Below, piece after piece: positions 35,203 to 43,606 of a stretch of 64,000 nt of DNA. The stretch is from Rhodococcus rhodnii. GTDB taxonomy: Bacteria; Actinomycetota; Actinomycetes; Mycobacteriales; Pseudonocardiaceae. The first letter of the stretch is position 1. Every line of letters starts with the position of its first letter. Made by a program: the position numbers and the translations under genes. Under the pieces are notes generated by a model, which saw only the letters and a list, made by a program, of their open reading frames with translations, did no database searches and had not been told where the DNA came from. The stretch covers positions 682,001-746,000 of the forward strand of contig JOAA01000003.1 in the NCBI GenBank assembly GCA_000720375.1, in the 5' to 3' direction.

Positions 35203-35718
35203 ATGACCGCCGTGTCGAGCAACTCTGATGCCTTGCCCGCGCTCGCCGAAGAGGTCGAGCAGTTCGTGGCCGCAGCCGGTTGGGACCAGCCTGTCCAGCT
35301 GTTCGCCCTGGTCCCGACGGCCGAACTGCTGCGCATGCAACCGGAGCTGGCCGGTCAGCTCGATGCCGGATCGGCACTGACTCCGATCGCCCAGGATTCG
35401 TTGCCAGATGGTGACCTAGGCGCGGCGCTCGCCGGGATCATGTGGCCGGACGCGGTGCACGGGTGCGCGTTGGTCCAGGAGATCGTCGTGCTTCCGCCCG
35501 AGGCTGAAGCGCAGATGAACGCCTCCGACCAGGACGCGGAAAAACTGCGCCAGCTGGCGGCCGAGCACCCGCAGCGTCAGGAAGCCCGCCTGGTCGCCGC
35601 CGTCCTGCGAGACGGCGGCGAGGCGTGCGTCATGCGCCTGCGTAACCACGACGACCTGTTGAAAGGCCCCGGCCTGGCGCCCAACCTGACAGCAGCCCTG
35701 CACGCGACTTTCACCTGA
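35203..35718 (+). CDS. PPA1309-family conserved protein
   Basis: A 171-residue soluble protein from ATG 35203; an in-frame ATG at 35146 would intrude on the shared promoter with the UPF0182 gene. The core, A-L-A-E-E-V-E-Q-F-V-A-A-A-G-W-D-Q-P-V-Q-L-F-A-L-V-P-T-A-E-L-L, with G-I-M-W-P-D-A-V-H-G-C-A-L-V-Q-E-I, is the PPA1309 signature, seen across actinobacteria in this same position. Two cysteines (G-C-A-L and A-C-V-M-R) are present. The function is unknown. The constant link to the UPF0182 and PDZ-protease genes suggests a shared envelope-related role (inference). Confidence 0.85.
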   Translation: MTAVSSNSDALPALAEEVEQFVAAAGWDQPVQLFALVPTAELLRMQPELAGQLDAGSALTPIAQDSLPDGDLGAALAGIMWPDAVHGCALVQEIVVLPPEAEAQMNASDQDAEKLRQLAAEHPQRQEARLVAAVLRDGGEACVMRLRNHDDLLKGPGLAPNLTAALHATFT

Positions 35719-35827
35719 TCCACGCTCCCGGGAATTCACGCCTCTCCCTGAGGAGGGAGGGGCTAGCGGACCCACGGTTTCACGCTACGGCGGCGCACTG
35801 AAAAGTCGATGCCGTGACCGCCCCGAA

Positions 35828-35853
35828 CCCGCCGGTTATCCACAACCGGCGGG
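35828..35853. terminator. Hairpin between convergent PPA1309 and PDZ-protease genes
   Basis: A perfect 10-bp inverted repeat, CCCGCCGGTT and AACCGGCGGG, has a 6-base loop. There is no T-run, so if it is a terminator it acts by stem strength. The loop contains TTATCCACA, identical to a DnaA box, but it is single and most likely incidental. Confidence 0.5.
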
Positions 35854-35932
35854 TATCCACAGGCGCTGATCGCCGACAGCTGAAACTGTCGGTACCGCCC
35901 ACTACGCTGGATTCCGGGGGCCGGAGGCGTCC

Positions 35933-37030
35933 TCAGCAGCCCGGAACCGGGCGTCCGGCCTTGCGGTCCTCCAGTGCCTTGACGGCTCCGGCCAGGTTGT
36001 CGACCTTGATCAGCTGCAGGCCAGCGGGCGGGTCGGCCTTGGCCTCGGCGCAGTTCGCCGCGGGCACCAGGAACGTCTTCGCGCCGTCCTCGGCGGCCGC
36101 GACCAGCTTGAAGCCGATGCCGCCGATCGGGCCGACGTTGCCCTTCACGTCGATCTCCCCGGTACCGGCGATCGGCTGGCCACCGGCCAGGTCGTCGGGG
36201 GTGAGCCGGTCGATGATCGCCAGGGAGAAGATCAGGCCCGCCGACGGGCCGCCGACGTCCTGCAGGTGGATCGTGGTCTTGAACGGCACGTCGGCGCGGT
36301 CGACGCCACGGATGCCCATGTAGCCCTGCTGCCGGTCGGGCGCGGAGCCCAGCGTCACCGAGACGGTCCGGTCCTGGCCGTTGCGCTGCAGCACGACCTC
36401 GATCGTCTGGCCAGGCTTGGTCGGCTCGACCGCGGCGACCACGTCCTCCTGCTGGACGATCTGCTTGCCGTTGACCCGCAGCAGCCGGTCCCCCGGCTCG
36501 ATCACGCGATCCGCGGGCGCACCCGCGGTGACCTCGCTGACCACGACCTTCACCGGGTGGTTCAGGAACCGCATGGCCGCCACCTCGGCGTCACTCTGCG
36601 AATCCTGAAAAAGTTTCACGTTCTGCTGCTGAACCTCGTCCTCGGTCTGACCAGGCTTGATGTACTCCTCGCGGGGCGCGAGCGCGTACCGTCCGCTCAC
36701 CCACAGGCCGAACGCGCTGAACAGCGTGACCTCACGCTTGAGCGACACCGTCGTCATCCGCAGCTGGCCGGACGTCGGGTACGTCTGCGTCCCGTCGACC
36801 TGCACGATCTGCGTGTTCTCGACCGCGCCGAGCGTGTCATACGTGGGTCCGGGACCGAGCGCGACGAACGGAACGGGCACGAACGCACCCACCAGACCCA
36901 GCGTGATCACGATCAGGAAACTCAGTAAAACCGTCCAGCCGCGCCGGGAGATCTGCCAGCGTTCGTCCCGCGCCCGCTTCTCCGCGGCTGCGTCGGTCTC
37001 AGGCGTCGCCTCTTTGCTGGGAGTACTCAC
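35933..37030 (-). CDS. Membrane-anchored PDZ and Lon-like (S16) serine protease
   Basis: A 365-residue product from GTG 37030. It has one N-terminal membrane helix (about 31-53), a PDZ domain (about 160-225; A-G-A-P-A-D-R-V-I-E-P-G-D-R-L-L-R-V-N-G) and a C-terminal Lon-type domain. The catalytic Ser is in V-G-G-P-S-A-G-L-I-F and the Lys in G-I-G-F-K-L-V-A-A; the G-N-V-G-P-I-G-G segment is intact. It has no AAA+ module, as in Bacillus YlbL and M. tuberculosis Rv3194c. It should face outward and clip exported or membrane substrates without ATP. The neighbours are UPF0182 and DUF2342 genes in the order conserved across actinobacteria. Confidence 0.92.
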   Translation of the reverse strand: MSTPSKEATPETDAAAEKRARDERWQISRRGWTVLLSFLIVITLGLVGAFVPVPFVALGPGPTYDTLGAVENTQIVQVDGTQTYPTSGQLRMTTVSLKREVTLFSAFGLWVSGRYALAPREEYIKPGQTEDEVQQQNVKLFQDSQSDAEVAAMRFLNHPVKVVVSEVTAGAPADRVIEPGDRLLRVNGKQIVQQEDVVAAVEPTKPGQTIEVVLQRNGQDRTVSVTLGSAPDRQQGYMGIRGVDRADVPFKTTIHLQDVGGPSAGLIFSLAIIDRLTPDDLAGGQPIAGTGEIDVKGNVGPIGGIGFKLVAAAEDGAKTFLVPAANCAEAKADPPAGLQLIKVDNLAGAVKALEDRKAGRPVPGC

Positions 37031-37074
37031 GAGGCAACAGCCTACGACTACGACACCCCGCGTACCGTGGAGGT

Positions 37075-38367
37075 ATGAACGACCTCCCCTTCGGCTTCAA
37101 CCTGCCGGAGCCCGATGACAAAGGCAAGAAGAACCCGTCCGGCCAAGGCCAGGGCGGCGGGCAGGAGAATCCGTTCGACCAGCTCGGTCAGATGCTGAGC
37201 CAGCTCGGCCAGATGCTGAGCCAGGCGGGGTCGTCCACCGGCCCGGTCAACTACGACCTGGCGAAACAGATCGCGATGCAGCGGCTCGCGGAGACCGAAC
37301 CCGCCGGTGCGGAGTCGCCGGAGGCGGTCGCCGACGCGGCACGGCTGGCGGAGGTGTGGCTGGACGCCGCGACGATCCTGCCCGCCGGTGCCACGTCGAC
37401 CAAGTCGTGGACCGCGAAGGACTGGGTGGAGAAGACCCTGCCGACCTGGCAGCGGCTGTGTGACCCGGTGGCGCGGCGGATGTCCGGTGCCTGGGTGGAG
37501 GCGTTGCCCGCCGAGGCCAAGGAAGCGGCGGGTCCGCTGCTGTCCATGGTCGGCCAGATGGGCGGGATGGCGTTCGGATCGCAGCTGGGCAACGCGTTGG
37601 CGCAGCTCGGCGCTGAGGTTTTGACGTCGACCGACATCGGTCTGCCGCTCGGCCCCGAGGCGACCGGCGCGCTGCTGCCCGCCAACATCTCGAAGTTCAG
37701 CGAAGGCCTCGAGCGGCCGGCCAGCGAGGTTCTGGTCTTCCTCGCCGCGCGTGAGGCCGCGCACCAGCGCCTGTTCGCGCACGTTCCGTGGCTACGGCAG
37801 CGCCTGCTGGCGACTGTCGAGGAGTTCGCCAGCGGCATAACGGTGGACACCTCGGCTTTGGAGCAGCTGGCGTCGCAGGTCGACCCGGCCAACCCGCAGT
37901 CGATCGAGCAAGCCATGCAGTCCGGCATGCTCGAGCCGCAGACCACGCCGGAGCAGCAGGCTGCCTTGGCGCGGCTGGAGACCCTGCTCGCGCTGGTCGA
38001 AGGCTGGGTGGACGTCGTGGTGGCGGAGGCCGTCGGCGACCGGCTGCCCGGTGCCGACGCGTTGCGCGAGACGCTGCGCAGGCGCCGTGCTTCCGGCGGT
38101 CCCGCCGAGCAGACGTTCGCCACGCTGGTCGGCCTGGAGCTGCGACCGCGCAAGCTGCGTGCGGCCGCGTCGTTGTGGCTGATCGTCGGCGAGAAGCACG
38201 GCATCGAGAAGCGTGACGGCGTCTGGGCGCACCCGGACCTGGTGCCGACCGCCGCGGATCTGGACGAGCCGCTGGACTTCGCCGACCGGGTCGGCGCGAC
38301 CTCGGACATGGACCCGATCGCCGAGCTGGAACGAACCGAACAGAAGAAGGACGAAGACGAGTCCTGA
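37075..38367 (+). CDS. Zinc-dependent metalloprotease-like protein, DUF2342
   Basis: A 430-residue soluble protein. The head is Gly/Gln-rich with repeats (Q-L-G-Q-M-L-S-Q twice). The core has G-Q-M-G-G-M-A-F-G-S-Q-L-G and A-A-R-E-A-A-H-Q-R-L-F-A-H-V-P-W-L-R-Q-R-L, the E-A-A-H...H segment conserved in the family. Late in the chain is F-A-T-L-V-G-L-E-L-R-P-R-K-L-R-A-A. It corresponds to Rv3195, annotated as a putative hydrolase or zinc-dependent metalloprotease on structural grounds; activity is unproved. It is divergent from the PDZ protease, 44 bp apart, and a hairpin follows the stop. Confidence 0.88.
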   Translation: MNDLPFGFNLPEPDDKGKKNPSGQGQGGGQENPFDQLGQMLSQLGQMLSQAGSSTGPVNYDLAKQIAMQRLAETEPAGAESPEAVADAARLAEVWLDAATILPAGATSTKSWTAKDWVEKTLPTWQRLCDPVARRMSGAWVEALPAEAKEAAGPLLSMVGQMGGMAFGSQLGNALAQLGAEVLTSTDIGLPLGPEATGALLPANISKFSEGLERPASEVLVFLAAREAAHQRLFAHVPWLRQRLLATVEEFASGITVDTSALEQLASQVDPANPQSIEQAMQSGMLEPQTTPEQQAALARLETLLALVEGWVDVVVAEAVGDRLPGADALRETLRRRRASGGPAEQTFATLVGLELRPRKLRAAASLWLIVGEKHGIEKRDGVWAHPDLVPTAADLDEPLDFADRVGATSDMDPIAELERTEQKKDEDES

Positions 38368-38372
38368 CACGA

Positions 38373-38406
38373 CTGGCGGCCGCCCCGCGTGCGGGACGGC
38401 CGCCAG
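38373..38406. terminator. Nested hairpin terminator between convergent genes
   Basis: CTGGCGGCCG (38373-38382) pairs with CGGCCGCCAG (38397-38406), and an inner CCCGC/GCGGG pair extends the stem. It is centred in the 51-bp gap between the DUF2342 gene and the convergent YgjP-type gene, so it can serve both. Confidence 0.75.
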
Positions 38407-38418
38407 TTCGTTCAGCCC

Positions 38419-38949
38419 CTAGTCCTCGAGCATCGGCCCCGAACCCGCGGCGGAGGCAAGGCCCTCGAGATACCCGATGGCCCGCTCTGCCTTGGGATAA
38501 CGCTGCACAAGGCCCCAGAACTCGTGGTCATGCCCTGGCACGATCAGGTGCGCGAGTTCGTGCACCAGCACGTAGTCCAGGACCCATGACGGCACCTCCC
38601 TCAGACGCTCGCTAACGCGGATGGTCCGGTCAACGGGCGTGCAGGATGCCCAACGCGTCCGCATTGGCGGCACCCAACGAACACTCAGTGGTACGGCTTC
38701 GCCGTTCAAATGTCGCGATGAGAGCTCCGCACACCTGGCGAGCAGCGCGCTGTCCGACGTCCGCGCCGGGGAGCGGCGACGGGACTCGCTACGCAGTAGG
38801 CGACGTTGCATCTCGGCGACCCAATGCGCTTCTTCTCTCTTAGACATCCGCGCAGGCAGGAGGACGATCAGAGCATCGCCCTCCCGGTACGCGGTCACTG
38901 TCCGAGTACGCCGCTTACTGCGACGTACTTCGACGACTGGTTCGGCCAC
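38419..38949 (-). CDS. YgjP-type (M48-like, DUF45) metallopeptidase
   Basis: A 176-residue product from GTG 38949. The zinc motif is V-H-E-L-A-H-L with a downstream H-D-H-E-F-W. A conserved R-W-A-S-C-T-P loop stands for the usual W-G-S-C, and an R-x-x-R-T-x-T-V-T-A-Y start is present. These mark the YgjP/SprT-like WSS1-related metalloprotease group. In other bacteria it is linked to restriction-modification or housekeeping loci, and its physiological substrate is unknown. It is encoded divergently from the ThiF-like gene, within the same conserved neighbourhood of protease-like genes. Confidence 0.87.
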   Translation of the reverse strand: MAEPVVEVRRSKRRTRTVTAYREGDALIVLLPARMSKREEAHWVAEMQRRLLRSESRRRSPARTSDSALLARCAELSSRHLNGEAVPLSVRWVPPMRTRWASCTPVDRTIRVSERLREVPSWVLDYVLVHELAHLIVPGHDHEFWGLVQRYPKAERAIGYLEGLASAAGSGPMLED

Positions 38950-39069
38950 GCGACAACCGTACGACCACCCACCGACAATTTGGGAGACTGCCAGGAGGGT
39001 GACCTTCTACCCACAGCCCCCTGTGGACAAAGGTTTGGCATGTCGCGGATCCCTTGCCAGCCTTGAGGT

Positions 39070-40074
39070 ATGTCACATGACGGAAGGTCGCTGCCACGTC
39101 GGCCGAAAGTGCTCACGGGCCTGCCGGTGCTGCGTCGCGGCGACGATGAGATCCAGCTCGGACTCGATCCACGGCACGCCGTGGTGATCGGCGGAGTAAC
39201 CAAAACGGTTGCGGAGAGTATTCAAAATCTGGACGGTCATGTCCGTACCAGACAGTTGTTGGACAAAGCGCCACCGGGCGATCGGCCGACGCTGTCCGGG
39301 TTGCTGAGCGAACTGCACGAACTCGGCCTGATCGAGGACGTCACGGAGACCGCGATGCCAGGGCGGCTCGCCCCGGACGCGACCACGTGGTCGTTGCGGA
39401 CGGGCAATCAACCGGGCCAATTGGCTGCTACCAGAACGAAATCGTCCGTGTTGGTGCACGGCTCAGGGCGGCTTGGCCTGGCCGTGGCGCAGTTGCTCGT
39501 GACCGCGGGTATCGGCACGGTGGAGGTGGACGCGGACGGGATTGTCGAGGCCGAGGACACCGGCTGCGGGTACCGCGATGAGGACATCGGCAAGCCGCGG
39601 GCGGAGGTGGCGCGTTCACGGCTGCCGTCCGCGCACGTGACCGAACCGGATCTGGTGGTGTTGACGGACGCCGCGGTCCCGACGCCGGAGTTCGTGACGA
39701 GTCTGCTGTCGCGGTCAGTGCCGCACCTGAGCGTGCGGGTCCGTGAGGGCATCGGAATCGTCGGACCGTTCGTGGTGCCCGGGCGCAGCAGCTGTCTTGG
39801 CTGCGCCGACCTGCATCGAGCCGATCTCGACCATGATTGGCCCGCGGTCGCGGCACAGTTGGTCGGCCAACGGCAGCATGCCGATCTCACGTGCGCGCAC
39901 GCGACCGCGGCACTGGGCGCCGAGCAGGCGATGCGTGCGCTGGAATGGCTGTCCGTCGGCGGTACTCGGCCCCCGATTTGGAATGGGACCATCGAGCTTG
40001 ATCCGTTCCATGGCAAGTTGGAACAGCGGCCGTGGCCACCGCATGTGTTCTGTTCGTGTGGCGCCCGTCAGTGA
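39070..40074 (+). CDS. ThiF/E1-like protein, TOMM leader-binding type
   Basis: A 334-residue product from ATG 39070 (GTG 39109 is an alternative). The first 110 residues form a winged, RRE-like region. A Rossmann E1 fold follows (S-V-L-V-H-G-S-G-R-L-G-L-A-V-A-Q, V-D-A-D-G-I-V-E-A-E-D-T-G). A zinc knuckle C-L-G-C pairs with the C-terminal C-S-C-G. It corresponds to Rv3196 and resembles the cyclodehydratase partner proteins of thiazole/oxazole peptide clusters. No precursor peptide, YcaO or dehydrogenase gene is present here. A RiPP role is therefore unsupported; the gene is more likely a housekeeping relative with an unknown client. The ABC1 kinase follows after 41 bp. Confidence 0.82.
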   Translation: MSHDGRSLPRRPKVLTGLPVLRRGDDEIQLGLDPRHAVVIGGVTKTVAESIQNLDGHVRTRQLLDKAPPGDRPTLSGLLSELHELGLIEDVTETAMPGRLAPDATTWSLRTGNQPGQLAATRTKSSVLVHGSGRLGLAVAQLLVTAGIGTVEVDADGIVEAEDTGCGYRDEDIGKPRAEVARSRLPSAHVTEPDLVVLTDAAVPTPEFVTSLLSRSVPHLSVRVREGIGIVGPFVVPGRSSCLGCADLHRADLDHDWPAVAAQLVGQRQHADLTCAHATAALGAEQAMRALEWLSVGGTRPPIWNGTIELDPFHGKLEQRPWPPHVFCSCGARQ

Positions 40075-40115
40075 AATTGCTGCGAGATAGGCGTTCTACA
40101 GGGGAGAATCACCTA

Positions 40116-41426
40116 GTGAACGAGATGCCGCGCAAGACCGTCGCCAGAACGGCACGGCTCGCCAGCCTCCCGTTGGGGGTCGCCGGCCGGGTGGTCGGTG
40201 GCTGGGGGAAACGACTCGTCGGGCAGGACGCCGCCGAGGTGAGCGCCCAGGTGTCGGCCAAGACCGCCGAGCAGCTGTTCGCGGTGTTAGGCCAGCTCAA
40301 GGGTGGCGCCATGAAGTTCGGCCAGGCCCTGTCGGTGTTCGAGGCGGCAGTGCCGGACGACATGGCAGCGCCCTACCGGGAGGCGCTCACCAAGCTGCAG
40401 GCCGCGGCGCCGCCGATGAGCGCACGGGCGACGCACCGGATGCTCGCCGAGCAGCTGGGCCGGTCATGGCGATCGCGGTTCGCGGAATTCGACGACACCC
40501 CTGCGGCATCGGCGAGTATCGGCCAGGTGCACCGGGGAATTTGGCACGACGGACGCCGGGTCGCCGTAAAAGTGCAATATCCCGGTGCCGACGAGGCATT
40601 GATGTCCGATTTGCGACAGCTTTCCCGATTTAGCCGGTTGTTTCAGGCCCTGGTGCCGGGGACCGAGATCAAACCGCTGCTGGCCGAGCTGACCGCGCGG
40701 ATGAGCGAGGAGCTGGACTACCGGCAGGAAGCGGACAACCAGCGCGCGGTCGCGGCGGCGTTCGACGGCGACGAGAACTTCATCGTCCCCAAGGTCATCG
40801 CCAGCGCACCGAAAGTGCTGGTCAGCGAATGGGTGGACGGCATCCCGCTCGCCAAGATCATCCGCGAAGGGGTCATGGAGGACCGTGACCACGCTGGCTA
40901 TCTGCTGGCGTTGTTCCACTACTCGGCGCCCGCACGGGCAGGGATGCTGCACGCCGACCCGCACCCAGGCAACTTCATGCTCGCCGATGACGGCCGGATG
41001 TGCGTGATCGACTTCGGCGGAGTGGCCAGGTTGCCGGGTGGGACGCCGGAGCCGTTGGGGCGGCTGATGCGGTTCGCCATGGAAGGGGACTCCGAGAGCC
41101 TGTACGAGACCCTCCGCGAGGAGGGTTTCGTACGTCCGGGCACGCAGGTGCCTGCCGAGCACGTGCACGCCTACCTTGCGCCGTTCATCGAGCCGCTGCT
41201 GACCGAGCGGTTCCACTTCACCAGGCAGTGGATGCAGGCGCAGGCCGAACGGGTCGGTGACCTCGGCGGGCAGGACTTCCGTACCGGGCGGTCGCTGAAC
41301 CTGCCGCCGCAGTACCTGCTGATCCACCGGGTGCTGGCGGGCACGACCGGGATCCTGTGCCAGCTGGACGCGGAGCTGCCGGTCCGCGAGATCGTCGAAA
41401 AGTGGCAACCCGGTTTCAAGGCCTGA
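40116..41426 (+). CDS. ABC1/AarF-family atypical kinase
   Basis: A 436-residue product from GTG 40116, with GGGGAG nine bases upstream. The family K-x-G-Q motif is present as L-K-G-G-A-M-K-F-G-Q-A-L-S. The Ala-rich nucleotide loop is A-S-A-S-I-G-Q-V-H-R, the kinase Lys is in V-A-V-K-V-Q-Y-P-G, the catalytic loop is H-A-D-P-H-P-G-N-F, and the metal-binding Asp is in V-I-D-F-G-G. It is the Rv3197 type. ABC1 proteins (UbiB, COQ8) bind ATP and support lipid or quinone metabolism. The mycobacterial member has been tied to macrolide tolerance near whiB7 (family knowledge). It sits downstream of the ThiF-like gene, probably in one operon. Confidence 0.93.
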   Translation: MNEMPRKTVARTARLASLPLGVAGRVVGGWGKRLVGQDAAEVSAQVSAKTAEQLFAVLGQLKGGAMKFGQALSVFEAAVPDDMAAPYREALTKLQAAAPPMSARATHRMLAEQLGRSWRSRFAEFDDTPAASASIGQVHRGIWHDGRRVAVKVQYPGADEALMSDLRQLSRFSRLFQALVPGTEIKPLLAELTARMSEELDYRQEADNQRAVAAAFDGDENFIVPKVIASAPKVLVSEWVDGIPLAKIIREGVMEDRDHAGYLLALFHYSAPARAGMLHADPHPGNFMLADDGRMCVIDFGGVARLPGGTPEPLGRLMRFAMEGDSESLYETLREEGFVRPGTQVPAEHVHAYLAPFIEPLLTERFHFTRQWMQAQAERVGDLGGQDFRTGRSLNLPPQYLLIHRVLAGTTGILCQLDAELPVREIVEKWQPGFKA

Positions 41427-41528
41427 CCTGCAGAAAACCAGAACGAACCGACCATAGCCCCAGCGGAGTTATCCACAGCTGCACCCGGCACCCTTTCCGA
41501 GCCAAGCCGAGATCCGCAAGATCGAAGC

Positions 41529-42425
41529 ATGACCGAAAACGCCGAATCAGTAGTCCGCCGCAGCACATTGATGGCCGCGGGCCACTCCAACTACTCCGTC
41601 GCCCTGCGCTGCCGTCCGGATGGTCCGTGGCAGCAACTCCTGCCCGGAGTGCTGTTGTTGAAAAGCGGCCCGCCGACCAGACGACAACGGGTGAAAGCCG
41701 CCGTGCTCTACGCCGGGGACGACGCGGTGATCACCGGCATCGAATCCCTTCGGGCACATGGCTTGCACGCGTTCGATACCGACGAAGTACACATGCTCGT
41801 GCCAGGCACCCGGCGATTGTCGTCTCGTGAATACGTGCGCGTGGAACGCACATCCCGAATGCCCCGAGCCCGGATCATCAAAGGACTCGCCTTCGCCCCA
41901 CCCCACCGCGCGGCCGTTGACGCCGCACGCCGCATCCGCGATCCGTCCGAGAGACGGGCATTGCTTTTCGCGCCGATCGACGCGGGCATCTGCACCATCG
42001 AACAAGTCCGTGCCGAGATCGACGCGGGAGCTCAACGCGGCACCGCGGCGTTGCGGGAGCTGCTGCACGAAGTATTGGCCCCACCACTGACAAGCACGGT
42101 CCACCAAGGCTGGGCCAAACGCGTGATCAGAGAGGCGCCCCTACCAGTACCGGAATGGGACGTCCCAATCCACACGGCGAACGGACAAGCCATTGGCATC
42201 GCCGACGCCTGGTGGGACAGCGTGGGCCTCGCCTGGGATTTCGGCAACCAACGCGACCGCGGCATTCGGCGACGAGAAGAGGCTTTCACGAGCGCGGGCC
42301 TGATCTTCGTCCGCACCACAGTCGCCGAGCTACGCAGCAATGTCGACGCCGTCATCCTCGCCCTGGCCCGCGCCTATCTCAAAGCAGCCAACCGCCCTCG
42401 CCCACCCGTACACGCACTGACATGA
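41529..42425 (+). CDS. AbiEi-like / degenerate endonuclease-fold hypothetical protein
   Basis: A 298-residue product from ATG 41529. The N-terminal part (Q-Q-L-L-P-G-V-L-L-L-K-S-G-P-P-T-R-R-Q-R-V-K-A-A-V-L-Y-A-G-D-D-A-V-I-T-G) matches the pattern of AbiEi-type antitoxin-like proteins common in actinobacteria. The C-terminal part (V-G-L-A-W-D-F-G-N-Q-R-D-R-G-I-R-R-R-E-E-A) looks like a DUF559/Vsr-like nuclease fold in which acidic catalytic residues are altered. No AbiEii nucleotidyltransferase is adjacent, so it is not a complete toxin-antitoxin pair. It is followed by an 825-bp C-rich tract, and its own 3' end drifts into the same composition. Confidence 0.65.
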   Translation: MTENAESVVRRSTLMAAGHSNYSVALRCRPDGPWQQLLPGVLLLKSGPPTRRQRVKAAVLYAGDDAVITGIESLRAHGLHAFDTDEVHMLVPGTRRLSSREYVRVERTSRMPRARIIKGLAFAPPHRAAVDAARRIRDPSERRALLFAPIDAGICTIEQVRAEIDAGAQRGTAALRELLHEVLAPPLTSTVHQGWAKRVIREAPLPVPEWDVPIHTANGQAIGIADAWWDSVGLAWDFGNQRDRGIRRREEAFTSAGLIFVRTTVAELRSNVDAVILALARAYLKAANRPRPPVHALT

Positions 42426-43250
42426 CAACCACAGCAACACCAACGACCCCGCCTCAACTTCTAACTGCCAACACGCCCCCAGCTCATCTCAATCCCCAGT
42501 TCCTCGCCTCCAACTCCCAACCGCCCACTCGCCCCCAACCTGCCTCGATCCCCAACCGCCCACTCACCTCCAACTCCCAACCACCCTCACACCCTCGGGC
42601 CCGGCCTCAATCCCCAACCGCCCACGCGCCCCCAACCCACCTCAATCCCTAATTGCCTCTCGCCCCAACTCTCCCAACCGCCTTCTCACTCCCGACCCAT
42701 CTCAATCCCAACCGCCCCGCCCACCCGTACGCGCACACGACAACCACAGCAACGCCAACGGCCCCGCTTCAACTCCCAACCGTCCACTCACCCCCGGCCC
42801 GCCTCAATCCCCAACCACCCACTCACCTCCAACTCCCAACCACCCTCACACCCCCGACCCGCCTCAACTCCCCACCGCCGACACGCCTCCAACACGCCTC
42901 AATCCTCAATTGCCTCTCGCCCCCAACTCCCAACCACCCACACACCTCCAACCCACCTCAATCCCGAACCGCCCACTCACCTCCAACCACCCACACGCCC
43001 CTGACCCGACCTCAATCCCCAACCACCCACACGCCCTCAACTCACCGTCAACCTTCAACTGCCACCTCGACGCCCAGGAGCCACCGCCCTGTCCCCAAAC
43101 CAATCTCAAGCAGTCTCAGCTCAGCCAGACCCGGCACCGAGCTGAGCTGGCGGAGACCCCGTGCGAAGACAAAACTTGTTGAGCGCGTGTGTCGATCCCG
43201 AGTGGAGGCGTTCGTGTAGGGGGTGAAAGCCGATTCAAGGAGGACAGGCC
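42426..43250. other. Gene-free, C-rich low-complexity tract
   Basis: About 650 bp of plus-strand text is built from C, A and T with almost no G. Degenerate units such as CTCAATCCCCAACCGCCCACTC and CTCCAACTCCCAACCACCC recur every 40-60 bp. Both strands stay open because stop codons are avoided by composition, but the translations are Pro/Thr/Asn-rich noise. From about 43100 normal composition returns. The YciI ribosome site AAGGAGGA ends the interval. Unlike the tracts at 18.7, 29.3 and 31.1 kb, no structured repeat borders it. Confidence 0.7.
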
Positions 43251-43601
43251 ATGCAGCAGTACATGCTGACCATCTACCAGCCCGACGGCGATCCCCCGCC
43301 GCCTGAAGTGCTCGATCCGATCATGCGGGAGCTCGACGCACTGAACCAGGAACTCAGGGACTCCGGTGCCTGGGTGTTCGCCGGCGGGTTGCACCCGCCG
43401 GGGACAGCGACTGTGTTGCACCACAAGGACGGCGACACGCTCGTCACTGATGGGCCGTTCATCGAGGGGAAGGAGCATATCGGCGGGTTCACCGTGATCC
43501 AGGCGCCCGATTTGGACGCGGCCCTGGAGTGGGGCCGCAGAGTCGCGAAAGTGATCGGGCTACCGATCGAGGTCCGGCCGATGTACTGGGGCCATTGCTG
43601 A
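43251..43601 (+). CDS. YciI-family protein
   Basis: A 116-residue protein from ATG 43251, with AAGGAGGACAGGCC directly upstream. The dimeric alpha-beta barrel pattern is M-Q-Q-Y-M-L-T-I-Y-Q-P-D-G, A-G-G-L-H-P-P, D-G-P-F-I-E-G-K-E-H-I-G-G-F-T-V-I-Q-A, and A-A-L-E-W-G-R-R-V. It ends in E-V-R-P-M-Y. This is the YCII-related group often encoded near sigma factors; it has a conserved His/Asp pair but no confirmed reaction. No sigma gene is adjacent here. It stands alone after the C-rich tract and converges on the zinc-ribbon gene. Confidence 0.88.
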   Translation: MQQYMLTIYQPDGDPPPPEVLDPIMRELDALNQELRDSGAWVFAGGLHPPGTATVLHHKDGDTLVTDGPFIEGKEHIGGFTVIQAPDLDAALEWGRRVAKVIGLPIEVRPMYWGHC

Positions 43602-43606
43602 AGCGA

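Noticed and set aside
35836..35844. TTATCCACA, identical to a DnaA box (another near 41469)
   Set aside because: These are single, scattered copies with no cluster, no AT-rich unwinding element and no dnaA or dnaN genes, so this is not an origin.
41529..42425. Complete AbiE toxin-antitoxin system
   Set aside because: The adjacent interval has no nucleotidyltransferase toxin gene, and the antitoxin-like protein lacks a clear HTH partner arrangement.
42653..43219. Plus-strand frame of 188 codons, Pro/Thr/Asn-rich
   Set aside because: It is a low-complexity C-rich tract. All frames look alike, and no conserved motif or ribosome site is present.
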